DNA of 64,000 nucleotides from Nectonema munidae (Eukaryota > Nematomorpha > Nectonematoida > Nectonematidae), in NCBI GenBank assembly GCA_030549495.1, contig JAUIRK010000893.1, forward strand, positions 186,001 to 250,000, read 5' to 3'. The notes beneath the pieces were generated by a model. That model searched no databases. It had not been told where the DNA came from and saw only the letters and a list, made by a program, of their open reading frames with translations. This document shows, piece by piece, positions 10,816 through 21,571 of the stretch (position 1 is its first letter; each line of letters opens with the position of its first letter). Position numbers and translations under genes: made by a program.

Positions 10816-11935
10816 ATGGGAAAGAATAAATTTAAGAAAATTGCAATAACTTCAGAATGGTGTTGTTATTTTTGCTCAAATATAACACGTCTGAAAAATG
10901 TAGTTCCTGTTTAAATTGTTAGAGTTTCTTGATAACTGGGAAAGCTCCGGCGCTCAATGGTTCTGTAATTGCTGTTCTATAAATGATTATTTAACTTTAA
11001 GAAAGTCTCTAGATAAAATATCTAATGAGATCGAAGTTTTGAAGAAAAAATTGTCTAAAAAAGTTGAAGCTTTGTGCAAGAGTATCACTCATAATGCAAA
11101 AATACAAGAAAAAGTTATCAATGATTTATGTGATAGAATTGATGATGTCAAGAATAGTTTTTTAAGCAAAGATTCGCGAACCTCTGACATTATTTCTGCC
11201 ATTTCAAAAACTAAACCTGCAAAAGAAATAACTAATTGTCTAATTTTAAGGCCTAAAGAAACTTGCATCTCACCTAAAATTGATGATATAAAGTCATATG
11301 CTTCAGTTCTTTTAACCAAGACGAAAGTTTCAAATGTTGTGCAAAAAAACAAACTCACTAAGTTTGTATTTCCTGATAAAAACGCTCTTCAAAATGCAGA
11401 AATTAGCTTCAAAAATAATAAAGATATTTGCGAAATGTTCAATGTTGTAAAAACCAAAAGAATTATGCCGAAAATTATTATACCGAATTTTCCGTCAGAT
11501 ATTGATGAAAAAAAGATTCCCAATTTTATTTGCGCGAAAAACAAATTTATTTCTGAAGCGATCAATAAAGACTGCAATGAATTTAAACATGTTTTCACGA
11601 TAATGAAAAATGATTCGAAATCAATGATTTTCAGGATATCGAGTGAGATACGTTCTGCTTTTCTTAAATGTAATGACCATGTGTACGGAGAATTAAAGTT
11701 TTCAGCTTTTTCACTCATAAAGAGTGTACCAACTGTTGTGGTTTTAGCCATTTATCCTCACAATGTAAGTTCAAGCAAAATCCCATTTGTTATTCTTGTT
11801 CTGGTTCGCATTTAGGACGCACGTGTGAATTCAAAAATGACCTCTCGAAACATAAATGTTGTAATTGCTCAAAACATAAATATACCGATTGTAATCTAAT
11901 CATTCTTCTCTCAGCAAATCTTGCCTTCTTGTAAT
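10816..11935 (+). pseudogene. Second LINE gag-like ORF: PHD-like finger, coiled coil, zinc knuckles
   Basis: From about 10816 the translation starts MGKNKFKKIAITSEW, then a cysteine cluster CYFC, CSSCLNC, WFCNCC spaced like a PHD finger, interrupted by a stop near 10918. The open frame 10916-11815 holds a charged helix-rich coiled-coil stretch (about residues 25-90), then SYASVLL and a gag-type RNA-binding segment. The last part shifts frame near 11720 into three knuckles: CTNCCGFSHLSSQC, CYSCSGSHLGRTC and CCNCSKHKYTDC (to about 11897). PHD-like fingers in ORF1 are known from CR1-type LINEs. Minus-strand frames at 11089-11358, 11389-11751 and 11790-11996 are shadows. Confidence 0.62.
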
Positions 11936-12279
11936 TAAAGAGAACAATTTTGTTGTTAATAATACGATTGTCGATGGGTAAAGATGCTAGTTTCAAAATG
12001 TTTTTTAGCGCTCTTTTGAAGAAATCTTTACTAGTATTTCTAATTTTGATATTGTGAACTGGCCATTGATTTATATAAATTCAACATTTTGCCTATAAAT
12101 ATACAGTTTATAATTTCAAAATTACATTACTTAGAAACTTTTTTTTCTCTAATGCTTACATTTGGATGTTATAACAATAGAAGAGACATGATTAAGTAAA
12201 ATTACAATAAAAACTCTTAACATGTTTGATTATAAGTTTTTGTCGCACCCATAAAGATTATCCTCACACAACAGATTGG

Positions 12280-14600
12280 CTTTCTTTATAGAAATAATTT
12301 ATCTTGTGACTTATATGATCCTAATTATTATCAGCCTGCGTCTTTCGAAGCCTTTTCTATTTGTGTTATTGACAAGTCCCATATCAATATTCTTTGTGGA
12401 GATTTCAATATTGATTTGAATAAAATAGGAAGTCCAAGTTTCATCAATTCTTCTTATTTAGAAGACATTTTGGCTCACTCATTCAAACCTGTTATTTTCT
12501 CTGAGACAAGGCCATCTTCAGGGTCTCTAATAGATAATATAGTGAACCCAATCAATCTTGATAGTTTTTTTCGTATGTTTTTGAAGATGTTCATATTTCA
12601 GACCATCTTCCTTTGATGCTTTCTATAAATTTTAGTTCCTGTTATGAAAAAATTTCTAAAACATATTTTCCTAAACAAATTTCATCAACCTTGTATCTAA
12701 ACTTAATTGGAGTTTCTTTAAAATCGAGAGATGCCTTCAATAACCGCAGATAGTATTGATAATTTTTTTGATATTCTTATTGAGGAAATTTCACATTCTA
12801 TTCGAAATTCTACGAAAACGTATAAAATGATCAGGTCAAAAAGTAAAAGATATAAATTTAAAATGAACTTTGGTTAGATGCGGAAATCTTGTCTGACACG
12901 AAAACAAGAGATAAATTATTCAAAAAACTTAAAAGAGCAAAAGTTCCTAATGATACTCTACTAGCTGAGTTCAAAACAATCAGAAAGAAAATCAAGAATT
13001 CTATTCGAAGATCCAAAAAAGAGTACTATTACAATCTGTTTTCAGTTTGTAACGACTCAAAATCGCTTTGGAATAAATTGAACAAAATGATCAGAAAGCC
13101 TTGTGACAAAAAATTAAGTTGTCAATAAATAACGTCGAAACAACGGATGAACAATTAATTGCTAATACTTTCAATTAACATTTTTTCTCATTATTTTCAA
13201 ATATAGAGAGGAGTTTGACTTGATAAAATGTTTCCCTAGCTTGAATTCTACCAACACTCTTGATACATTTAACTTTTCACCAATCACGATTCATGATGTT
13301 TCGTTGACTACTAACTTAATCAAGAAAAGCTCTGCAGTAGATATTTTGGCATTTCCGTCAGCTATATTAAGTATACTATTAGGGAATATATTAAACACGC
13401 TCTGTGTATAGGCTTCAATTCTTGTTTAAAACTATCGTATTTCCCAGAATCATTCAAAACAAGTAGGGTCACAGCTTGTGTTTAAATAAAATAATAAACG
13501 AAATATGAAAAACTTTAGACCTATATCGATAATTTGCACATTTTCTAAAATTTTTGAAAAAATCTTGTTTGATCAGATGAATTTTTTTGTAGAATCAAAC
13601 TTTTTGTCGAATGCTTTACAATTTGGATTTTGAAGTCAGTACTCTACCAAACGTCTGCACTCATACTTTGTTAACACCATTCAAAAAAATCTTGAGGCAA
13701 ATGGAGAAGTCGCTGCTGTATCTTTGGACCTTAGCCATGCATTTGATAGTGTATCGCTATCAACTTGAGGGATTGAATGAATACGTATTCAGCTTTATTG
13801 TCCTTAAGTTGTTCTTCTCCTACTTTTCCAATCATTCTCAAGTTGTTTCTGTCAATAAGTACCAGTCAAATCGCACCCAAGTCACTTCTGACTTTCCACA
13901 AGGATCTATCCTTGGACCGTTGCTATTTGCCTTATTTATGAATGATTTATTCACTAAAAACGTGAATGTAAATATTTTGTCATATGCTGATGATGTAATA
14001 TATAAAAGCCTATAGAAGCTGAACAAGATTTGAATGTATCCAGACATCTTATTACAACCACCTATAATAATCTCTTCAACTGGTTTTCATTGGATGGCCT
14101 CTCTGTTAACCGTAATAAAACCAAAGGTATGTTGTTTTCATTGAAAAAACATAAGAGGGATGTGTTTTTAGATTTAAACATTGACGAAGTTTCGTGTTTC
14201 AATTTCTTGGCAATCATAATTAATAACAAATGACTTTGGAATGATTACATTAACTTTGTATCATCGAAATCTAGTGGAATGCTGGCATTGTTAAGAAATA
14301 GGACTAAAATTTTACCCAAGAAAACAAACATGCTTGTGTACAACTCTTTAATCCTTTCTCACCTCACTTACTCTATCTCTATTTGGGGTCATTCGTATGA
14401 TTTTCAGACTTAATCTTTATGTCCCTTCTCATCGGCTTTGTCTCTCGGATCAGACTGTTAAACATAAGTGCTCTTCACAATGGAATAACTTTCATCCTAA
14501 CTATTTCAACTTATCCATGTCTCTGTATTGTTATAAAAAACATATAAATCTCCTTTTGCTCAAAAACTACAATAGCGTATAAAACTATATAAACCCTTTT
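12280..14600 (+). pseudogene. LINE ORF2 remnant: endonuclease C-half and reverse transcriptase
   Basis: The endonuclease C-terminal half is visible at 12380-12625: INILCGDFNIDLN, then SGSLIDNIV and SDHLPL (the APE-type GDFN, DNI and SDH boxes). The N-terminal half that carries the catalytic Glu is not seen between 11935 and 12280. A basic linker follows (12889-13128, RRSKKEYYYNLF). RT motifs: NFRPISI near 13510, LDLSHAFDSV near 13730, FPQGSILGPLLFALFMNDLF near 13895 and an intact YADD at 13983-13994. Thumb-region text continues to about 14580. Several stops and frame changes break it. This is a CR1/Jockey-like LINE and is not active. Confidence 0.82.
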
Positions 14601-14747
14601 TTGACCAACAAATGGCTTCATTGTTATTTGTTTCAACCAAAATGTTTATTGTGTTCCTATGTAAGTTTACATAATAACTTTGAATATAACATAATTTTTT
14701 TTAACTTCTTTTTTTGCTGTGAATAAATTCTTCTTCTTCTTCTTCTT
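14600..14747 (+). repeat. LINE 3' UTR with (TTC)n tail
   Basis: After the last coding trace the sequence ends GTGAATAAATTC followed by a run of TTC units to about 14747. A short microsatellite instead of poly-A as the 3' terminus is characteristic of CR1/Jockey-related LINEs, so this marks the right end of the element. No clear target-site duplication was found. Confidence 0.6.
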
Positions 14748-16485
14748 ACAAAACGAGTTTCACGATAGCGAAGTGTGTTTGGAAAATAACTGGGATGTCA
14801 GCATACTGAGAATATTCCCTATCAATTTTTTACGTGTATCATACTGTTGGGTAAAACATATTCCTTTAATACAAGTTGCAAAGTACTCTAAGTACTATAA
14901 AGTTGCTTAGAGCGAGAATTCAGATAGAACAAACTTGGTTTTTGGTCCCAATTCTGATAACGTAAACAATGTGTGTTCAAACTCCATTACAACGAACTTG
15001 CTTATTGCGAATCCTCGCGAATAAACCCTTCCCTTCTTGCTAATGCACAAGCCGATGAAACGTTGTAAAATCAAATGTTTACAACGAAATATGCAATTAG
15101 CGTATCAGCTAACATTTATTTACATTAAATTGGATTACAATGATTCGTTGACATATTGATAACTGAAGTGGAGAAGAAAATGTTTCATTCAGTTAATGTT
15201 TTAGATGCATTACACATGTAGTTTTCAAATTACCGACAATATTTTTATCGATAACTTCTCAAAAATTTTTTTTTGATTATCGATAAATTTAATTGGAAAT
15301 AAAAAATTACATGCATAAATAATGTCGCTAATTAAAGCAAATCTATCGATAAATCAGAGGTATTTTTAACGGATTGCTATCCTTAGCACAACATCATTCA
15401 GCACGCGATAGGACAAAAGATAGGGCTTTTGTAACAAATTGATTTAATATGCTTGAATTTGCACGAACTATCGAGGAAAGTACGCTAGAACAAGCAGCTT
15501 ATTTTGAAGAAAATTAACAACTCATTCAATAACGTGCATCTGTTGTGGAAATTCAAATACTCACGGACTTTAAACAGTACATTTGAGTTGATGAGCGTGT
15601 AATAACCACTGTTCATCTCACAGATCTCTCTAACTTAACTGAAGACTTTATCCAGGGATAAAGTAGATCATGAGAAATCTACCTCCTCACCTGAGCCAGA
15701 AAACTGGATAAATATGGTATACGTTTTTTACTATATTTGATTTTAATTTTTGCTAAATATATTTGATTTTAGTTCTCTACATCTGTGAACAAGTAAACCA
15801 TTTGAAGAATTTTACCACAGGCGATTTGAGAGTGAGGGGATTTGCCTTAACAAAGTTTTTTCGGTAGACTCAGTTATAGTGTAATTGAATGTGGGTATAT
15901 CTGTGTGTGCGTGTGTGTATTGAGATAAAAATTTTGTTCAACTAAAATTTTTTGACATATTCACACTACTGAATCATTTATTGGGTCTAACTATTTTCAT
16001 TAAAATCGCTCTTTTTAATTTTAATTTTTGGAGTTAAGATTGTATTTTAACTTCTATAAAAAGAGGTCGCTTTTTATTTATTCCCCATTGATGATCTAAG
16101 TGTAAATCCCATATAGCTATTTTTAAAATAAGTTTTATAATTAAAATTTTTTTTTAAGATTAAATTTTCTTACAGATGTTTATTTATCTTAAACAATGAA
16201 ATTTTTTATGAACAAAAATACCTTTTATTTCATATTTAAATGTCTATTAATTCCTATCTATTCAATGATTTATACTTTGAATGATCAAATTTACAATGAA
16301 ATTGAACTTTGCAAATTTTTAAATATAAACAAAAAATATATTTAATTCTTTTTACCTACTTTAAATTTTGTCCATTTTATATTTACAATTCAGCTCCTTC
16401 TTGAAAAAGTTTTCTCACTCCTGAACTCGTGTGTGGGAGTGTTTGATATGAACTGTTTATTGATATTTGATCTCACTCATCGTCA
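14748..16485. other. No gene; weak decayed coding trace at 15450-15720
   Basis: Mostly AT-rich. On the plus strand from about 15451, one frame reads MLEFARTIEESTLEQAAYFE, then after stops SVVEIQILTDFKQ and VITTVHLTDLSNLTEDFIQG. Non-random runs in one frame across several stops suggest a worn transposase or gene fragment of about 260 bp. I do not recognise the family. A short (GT)n run lies near 15900. Confidence 0.3.
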
Positions 16486-16495
16486 ACTACGCTAC

Positions 16496-16952
16496 AGTGG
16501 CGTAACCGTGAGAATTGCCGCTCGGGGCGGGTCATAAATTTGACGTCCCTTTTTATTTAAAAAAATTGGTTAAAAACGCATAAAACTTTATTTATTTATA
16601 AATTAGTTTTATATGAATGCTTATAATAGAAAATAATGCTTTAATATGAAAATAAAAAAAACTGAAAAATTTATTTAATTACATACAAATATTCATTTTC
16701 AACTTTTTATAGATGAACTTTTCTAGCTTTTTTGTTAGCAAACTCTTCAATAACTTCGTCAAAAACTTTTTTCAGGTCTCAGATTTGTTGTGTATGCATG
16801 TTTTTTTGTGTTTGTAAAATCCCTTACAACACAAACTGTTATAAAAATCTTAACATCATATTGATTGCAATATATGAGTGATTTCAAAATATGCCGCCCC
16901 TAAAAATGTGCCACCCGGCGCGGACCGCCCCCACCGCCCCACCTAGTTACGC
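16496..16952. mobile_element. hAT-type MITE, TIR CAGTGGCGTAAC
   Basis: The left end CAGTGGCGTAACCGTGAG pairs with the right end, whose minus strand reads GTGGCGTAACTAGGTGGGG. Both flanks show CTACGCTA: directly before CAGTGG on the left, and directly after CGCCA on the right if the last bases of the element are taken as lost. Such an 8-bp duplication fits hAT. G/C-rich subterminal tracts (CTCGGGGCGGG, CACCGCCCCACC) flank an AT-rich interior with no transposase. Confidence 0.7.
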
Positions 16953-16959
16953 CACTACG

Positions 16960-19570
16960 CTATTAGATAAATAAAGAAAAATGAGTAAACAGTAAGTTTT
17001 TTCCTTGAAAAAGGATGTAGGATTCACTTTTTGAGCGTTTCGTTCTTTATCAAGACTATGATAGGAAAGGTTTTGAGGGAAGTGTGTGGAAAGTGAAATG
17101 TTATAAGTGAATAAAGTCCAAATTATTATAAGAAGAAACTTTAACGAAATCATGTGTTTGTCTTTCTACAATTTTTTTCCTGGAAATACTTATGTAGGTA
17201 ATCTTATCTTATGAATGCTCATCGTATCGGTTAGTAAAGCTAGCTGTGAGTTAAAACAAGCCGAGGACTGACAATTCACAGTTCGTTGTGAAAAGGAGCT
17301 TTCACAGCTCTTCTTTGTGTGTGGCCAGCCATGAGAAGGAATTATACCAGAGGTTGCACAATAAGCAAATCCGTTATAAACGCGTTAATTATTTTGTACA
17401 CGTTGTTTGAATTGGAGAATTTGGCCGGAAATCAAGTTTGTGGTATGCAAGTGTTGGCTTTAAGCGATTTCACAGAAACACAATTTCGCTCTAGTTTGTT
17501 TTTAGTTAGTGTTCGAAAATAAAATTAATTTTTTGTCTGCAACAATTTCAAATTTGGAAGACAGACAGAGCATAGGATGTCGATCCTCTAAGTTTAAAAG
17601 ATTGTCTTATATATTCTTTCTTAAACTTTAATTTTCATTCATATATATAAGACTAATAATATAAGCGAATCACTAAAATTTTGGTTTTAACTAACTACTA
17701 TAGGGAGGAGGGGGAGGGGGTTAATTAGTTCGGTCTATCCGAATTTCGTTATGTTAGGAAGGACATGAAATAGACCTAAAATTTGTGAGTAAAACTTCTT
17801 TTATTTTAAATACAAACACTTTCTATCATACATAGAGTAATAAACCTACGTCACACATGTAAATCTAAATTATATTCATGTAGTACCCCGTCGTCAATAA
17901 AGCTTAAGTCATAAATATGAAAATAAAATGATTATGAGTCTTTATCAAAGTCTGTAATCTCCTGATTTATAAAGCTGATGTGCTTCGTCATAATATCATA
18001 TGTTAATTCGTCAATACGGTTGAAACAAGTTCCTCAAAACCCTTGGTTAAACCATAATCTTTTAAACAGACGAGACCTTTAAACGCTTTAACAAACATAT
18101 GTCGTTTGGGAGAGCTACGTTATAACAGGCTTATTTATAATGACTTTGCGCCTTAAGTATAATTTCGCTATAGTCAACTTCGTTATAGGCTGTTTAATTT
18201 GAACATAATAAAGAGATGTTGACCAGGCAATCAAATTGTTACGCTATAATGAGGAATTTGGTTACAACTGACTACCTTATAAACAGATTTCATTGTACTT
18301 CGTTCTATTTTCTAAATTTATTCATCAATTTAAACATAAAAGTGAAGTTATTGCAAAACACTATGTTAAAGACGAATTCCTTTTATAAAAGCTTCATCCT
18401 TTTCACTTTGTGGGTCTGAATCCAATTTTGATATTTTGGACGTTTTCTCGATGAGTTTGAACAGGAGTTCAGTTATTGTTTGGATCTTAAGAAAACTGAT
18501 TAAGCTTCAATAGCAAGAACGGGATTTTACAGAGTGTTCGGTTAGTGATAAAGTGGAATACAAGAGAACTGGTGATTTTTAATTAGTATATACTTAACTT
18601 TGTACACACAATCATTATTAGTATACTAGCTATACCCAGTAAGATACTTTTCTTCTATTTACTATATATTATATATGGGAGAGAATGAAAATGATTGATT
18701 TAGCCAATTAGATATGACATTTTTGAGTATTTAATTTAAATATTAAATGTTTATTCAAAAAATGTTCACAATAATTGGTTTGATTTTATCGCAACTTGAT
18801 TGGTTAAAACAAAAAATATCTAAAATATTTTATCCAATCAGATTTAAAAATTTGCGTACTGCGTCCTCCTTCCCACGAGAAAAAAAGTTTATAACTTTTT
18901 AAATATATAATATAGATAATAATTAAAAATACCGCCTAACAAAATCCATAAAATTATAAATGTTTTAAAATACTTCCATTTGTTTCCAATAAAATCTAAT
19001 TGTAATTAGAATATTAAAAATCATGTCTTACTTTTGGTTAGAAATTTCTTCAGCATTATCTTTTTGATCAGGTTTCTTAAAGAAAATAAATATATAAACT
19101 TTATTAAATGACAAAAAGACTCACTATTACATAATTGAACAAAGTTAAATAATATATCTTTTATAAGCTGAATAAAATTTTTGGAAAAAATCTTATCACA
19201 TGATAATTGAAATTATTCAAAAAATTTCAAAGATGAATGATTTTTTTCAAATATTTAAAATTAATTACATCTCGATTAACACTCATTTTCAACAGTGTTT
19301 CTCTAAATTTTCCTACTTACCGCCCCCTAGAGACGACATTACTTCAAAGAAACTCCCTTTAGACAGCATTATTTCAACACTAAAAAAAAATATGTAATGA
19401 TTGAACTTTAATAATAATAAATTAAAGTTATTTTTACTACTTTTTTGTTTTTTTTATTACAATTAAAAATGTAAAGTCAGACTTTAAATATCTGAGTAAT
19501 CGAAGGAAATGAATTGTATTATACTACTGAAATTATGATGAATTGAGCGAAAGAAATATTGAACAATTAT
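16960..19570. other. No gene seen
   Basis: AT-rich spacer. The frames at 16947-17153 (-), 17319-17522 (+), 18216-18419 (+) and 19200-19397 (+) have no recognisable motif and no supporting splice or start context. The segment at 18110-18200 contains GTTATAAC-like words often seen in Tc1/pogo-type MITEs, but no pair of ends could be drawn. Confidence 0.35.
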
Positions 19571-19573
19571 ATA

Positions 19574-19725
19574 GGTAAAGGTAAAAGTACCGTGGGTGTG
19601 TTTTCATTGACAAGGCAGTGATGTACCGCTTGTATCAAACTATGAACAAATTGTTATCGATGAGGAATCGAACTCAGAGGCTTCCGTGCTGAGTCCATCA
19701 TCTCAACCAACCTGCCATGCCACCC
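19574..19725 (-). repeat. tRNA-derived SINE
   Basis: Read on the minus strand, the head GGGTGGCATGGCAGGTTGG is followed by an A-box-like TGGTTGAGATGATGG and, about 20 bases further, a B-box AGTTCGATTCC, the internal RNA polymerase III promoter of tRNA genes. The element ends in a short iterated tail ACTTTTACCTTTACC. It lacks tRNA folding arms and is about 152 bp, so it is a SINE and not a tRNA gene. Confidence 0.65.
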
Positions 19726-19838
19726 AATAGTTCACATAATCATAGTCAGAAATTGAATATATTCTTTATAAGTCACATGAGACAACTTTTATCTATTTAT
19801 TATCCTTTCTAATTTAAATTTCTTTTAAGATCTTGTAA

Positions 19839-20409
19839 TCTATATTATAATAAGCTAGCGTCTGTGTGTGTGTGTGTGTGTGTCTGTCGCTGGAAGCATT
19901 TTGATTGGTTGAAATTATTTATATATGTTTTGTGTGTATTTTTATATGGTGTGATGAGTTTATATGTGTGTATGTGTTTGAAGCATTCTGATTGGTTGAA
20001 ATTATTTATATATGTTTTGTGTTTGTGTTTTTATATGTGTGATGAGTTCATATATCTGTAGTGTGAGTATCGCTTGAAGCATTCTGATTGGTTGAAATTA
20101 TTTATATGTTTTGTGTGTATTTAAAAACAAATAACTCAACACTAAACCATATTTCACCATATACAACCACGGGACAATAAACTCACCGCCACACCATATA
20201 ACACTATTAGCAACTCAAAATACACACTACCCAGAATCCTATTTTTCAAGCGTAGCCTAAACAAAAAAACTAGCCGGTCCCGTGGTCGTTTCGAGGGAAG
20301 CGAATTTGAATTAGCAACTCAATATACACACTACCCAGAATCCTATGTTTCGAGCGCAGCGAGAAACACTGTTTCGAGCGAAGCGAGAAACGACCACGGG
20401 ACCGGCTAG
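19839..20409 (+). mobile_element. Non-autonomous Helitron, copy 1 of array
   Basis: Starts TCTATATTATAATAAGC after an A and ends GACCACGGGACCGGCTAG before a T. This gives the TC start, CTAG end and A|T insertion site of Helitrons. The 5' part has a (GT)n run and three ~85-bp units containing GCATTCTGATTGGTTG. The 3' part has two units of a ~125-bp repeat (GCAACTCAAAATACACAC to ACTAGCCGGTCCCGTGG). There is no Rep/helicase coding; short frames here are low-complexity. It joins copy 2 directly. Confidence 0.85.
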
Positions 20410-21040
20410 TCTATATTATAATAAGCTAGCGTGTGTGTGTGTGTGTGTCTGTGTGTCGCTGGAAGCATTCTGATTGGTTGAAATTATTAAATGTTTTGTG
20501 TGTATTTTTATATGGTGTGATGAGTTTATATGTGTGTATGTGTTTGAAGCATTCTGATTGGTTGAAATTATTTATATGTGTTGTGTGTATTTTTATATGT
20601 GTGATGAGTTCATATATCTATAGTGTGAGTTGCTCTTGAAGCATTCTGATTGGTTGAAATATCTTTTGTATGTATTTTTATATCGTGTAATAGAAAAATA
20701 CACAGAAAAGGTACAAATATTCTAAAAACTGATCACCATACCATATAACACTATTAGCAACTCAAAATACACACTACAAGAATCCTATGTTTCGAGCGTA
20801 GCCTAAACAATAAAAAACTAGCCGGTCCCGTGGTCGTTTTGAGCGAACCGAATTTGAATTAGCAACTCAATATACACACTACCCAGAATCCTATGTTTCG
20901 AGCGCAGCCTAAACAAAAAAAAAACTAGCCGGTCCCGTGGTCGTTTTGAGCGAAGCGAATTTGAATTAGCAACTCAATATACACACTACCCAGAATCCTA
21001 TGTTTCGAGCGCAGCGAGAAACGACCACGGGACCGGCTAG
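20410..21040 (+). mobile_element. Non-autonomous Helitron, copy 2 of array
   Basis: Begins TCTATATTATAATAAGC on the base right after the CTAG of copy 1 and ends CGGGACCGGCTAG at 21040. It has the same body as copy 1 but carries three instead of two of the ~125-bp 3' units, making it 631 bp. Each 3' unit includes an internal inverted copy of the 3' terminus (ACTAGCCGGTCCCGTGGTCG). It has no coding capacity. Confidence 0.85.
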
Positions 21041-21571
21041 TCTATATTATAATAAGCTAGCGTCTGTGTGTGTGTCTGTCGCTGGAAGCATTTTGATTGG
21101 TTGAATTTATTTATATATGTTTTGTGTGTATTTTTATATGGTGTGATGAGTTTATATGTGTGTATTTGTTGAAGCATTCTGATTGGTTTAAATTATTATA
21201 TGTTTTGTATGTATTTTTATGTGTGATGAGTTCATATATCTGTAGTGTGAGTGTCGCTTGAAGCATTCTGATTGGTTGAAATATCTTTTTTTTATATGGT
21301 GTAATAGAAAAATACACAGAAAAGATACAATTATTCTAAAAACTGACCACCATACCATATAACACTATTAGCAACTCAAAATACACATTACCCAGAATCC
21401 TATGTTTCGAGCGTAGCCTAAACAATAAAAACTAGCCGGTCCCGTGGTCGTTTTGAGCGAAGCGAATTTCAATTAGCAACTCAATATACACACTACCAAG
21501 AATCCTATGTTTCGAGCGCAGCGAGAAACACTGTTTCGAGCGAAGCGAGAAACGACCACGGGACCGGCTAG
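21041..21571 (+). mobile_element. Non-autonomous Helitron, copy 3 of array
   Basis: Begins TCTATATTATAATAAGC immediately after copy 2 and ends GGGACCGGCTAG, followed by T. It is 531 bp, with three 5' TGATTGG-bearing units and two 3' units. The minus-strand frame 21111-21317 is a shadow of the repeats. Confidence 0.85.

Noticed and set aside
11089-11996. Three minus-strand frames across the LINE gag region
   Set aside because: They are antisense shadows of the plus-strand gag-like ORF, which has recognisable knuckles and coiled coil.
19574-19725. Possible intact tRNA gene
   Set aside because: A- and B-box-like sequences are present but the acceptor and anticodon arms do not pair. It is a SINE.
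19864-21317. Frames rich in CVCVC and HSDWLKLF repeats
   Set aside because: They are low-complexity translations of the (GT)n run and the TGATTGG units of the Helitrons. No Rep or helicase motif is present.
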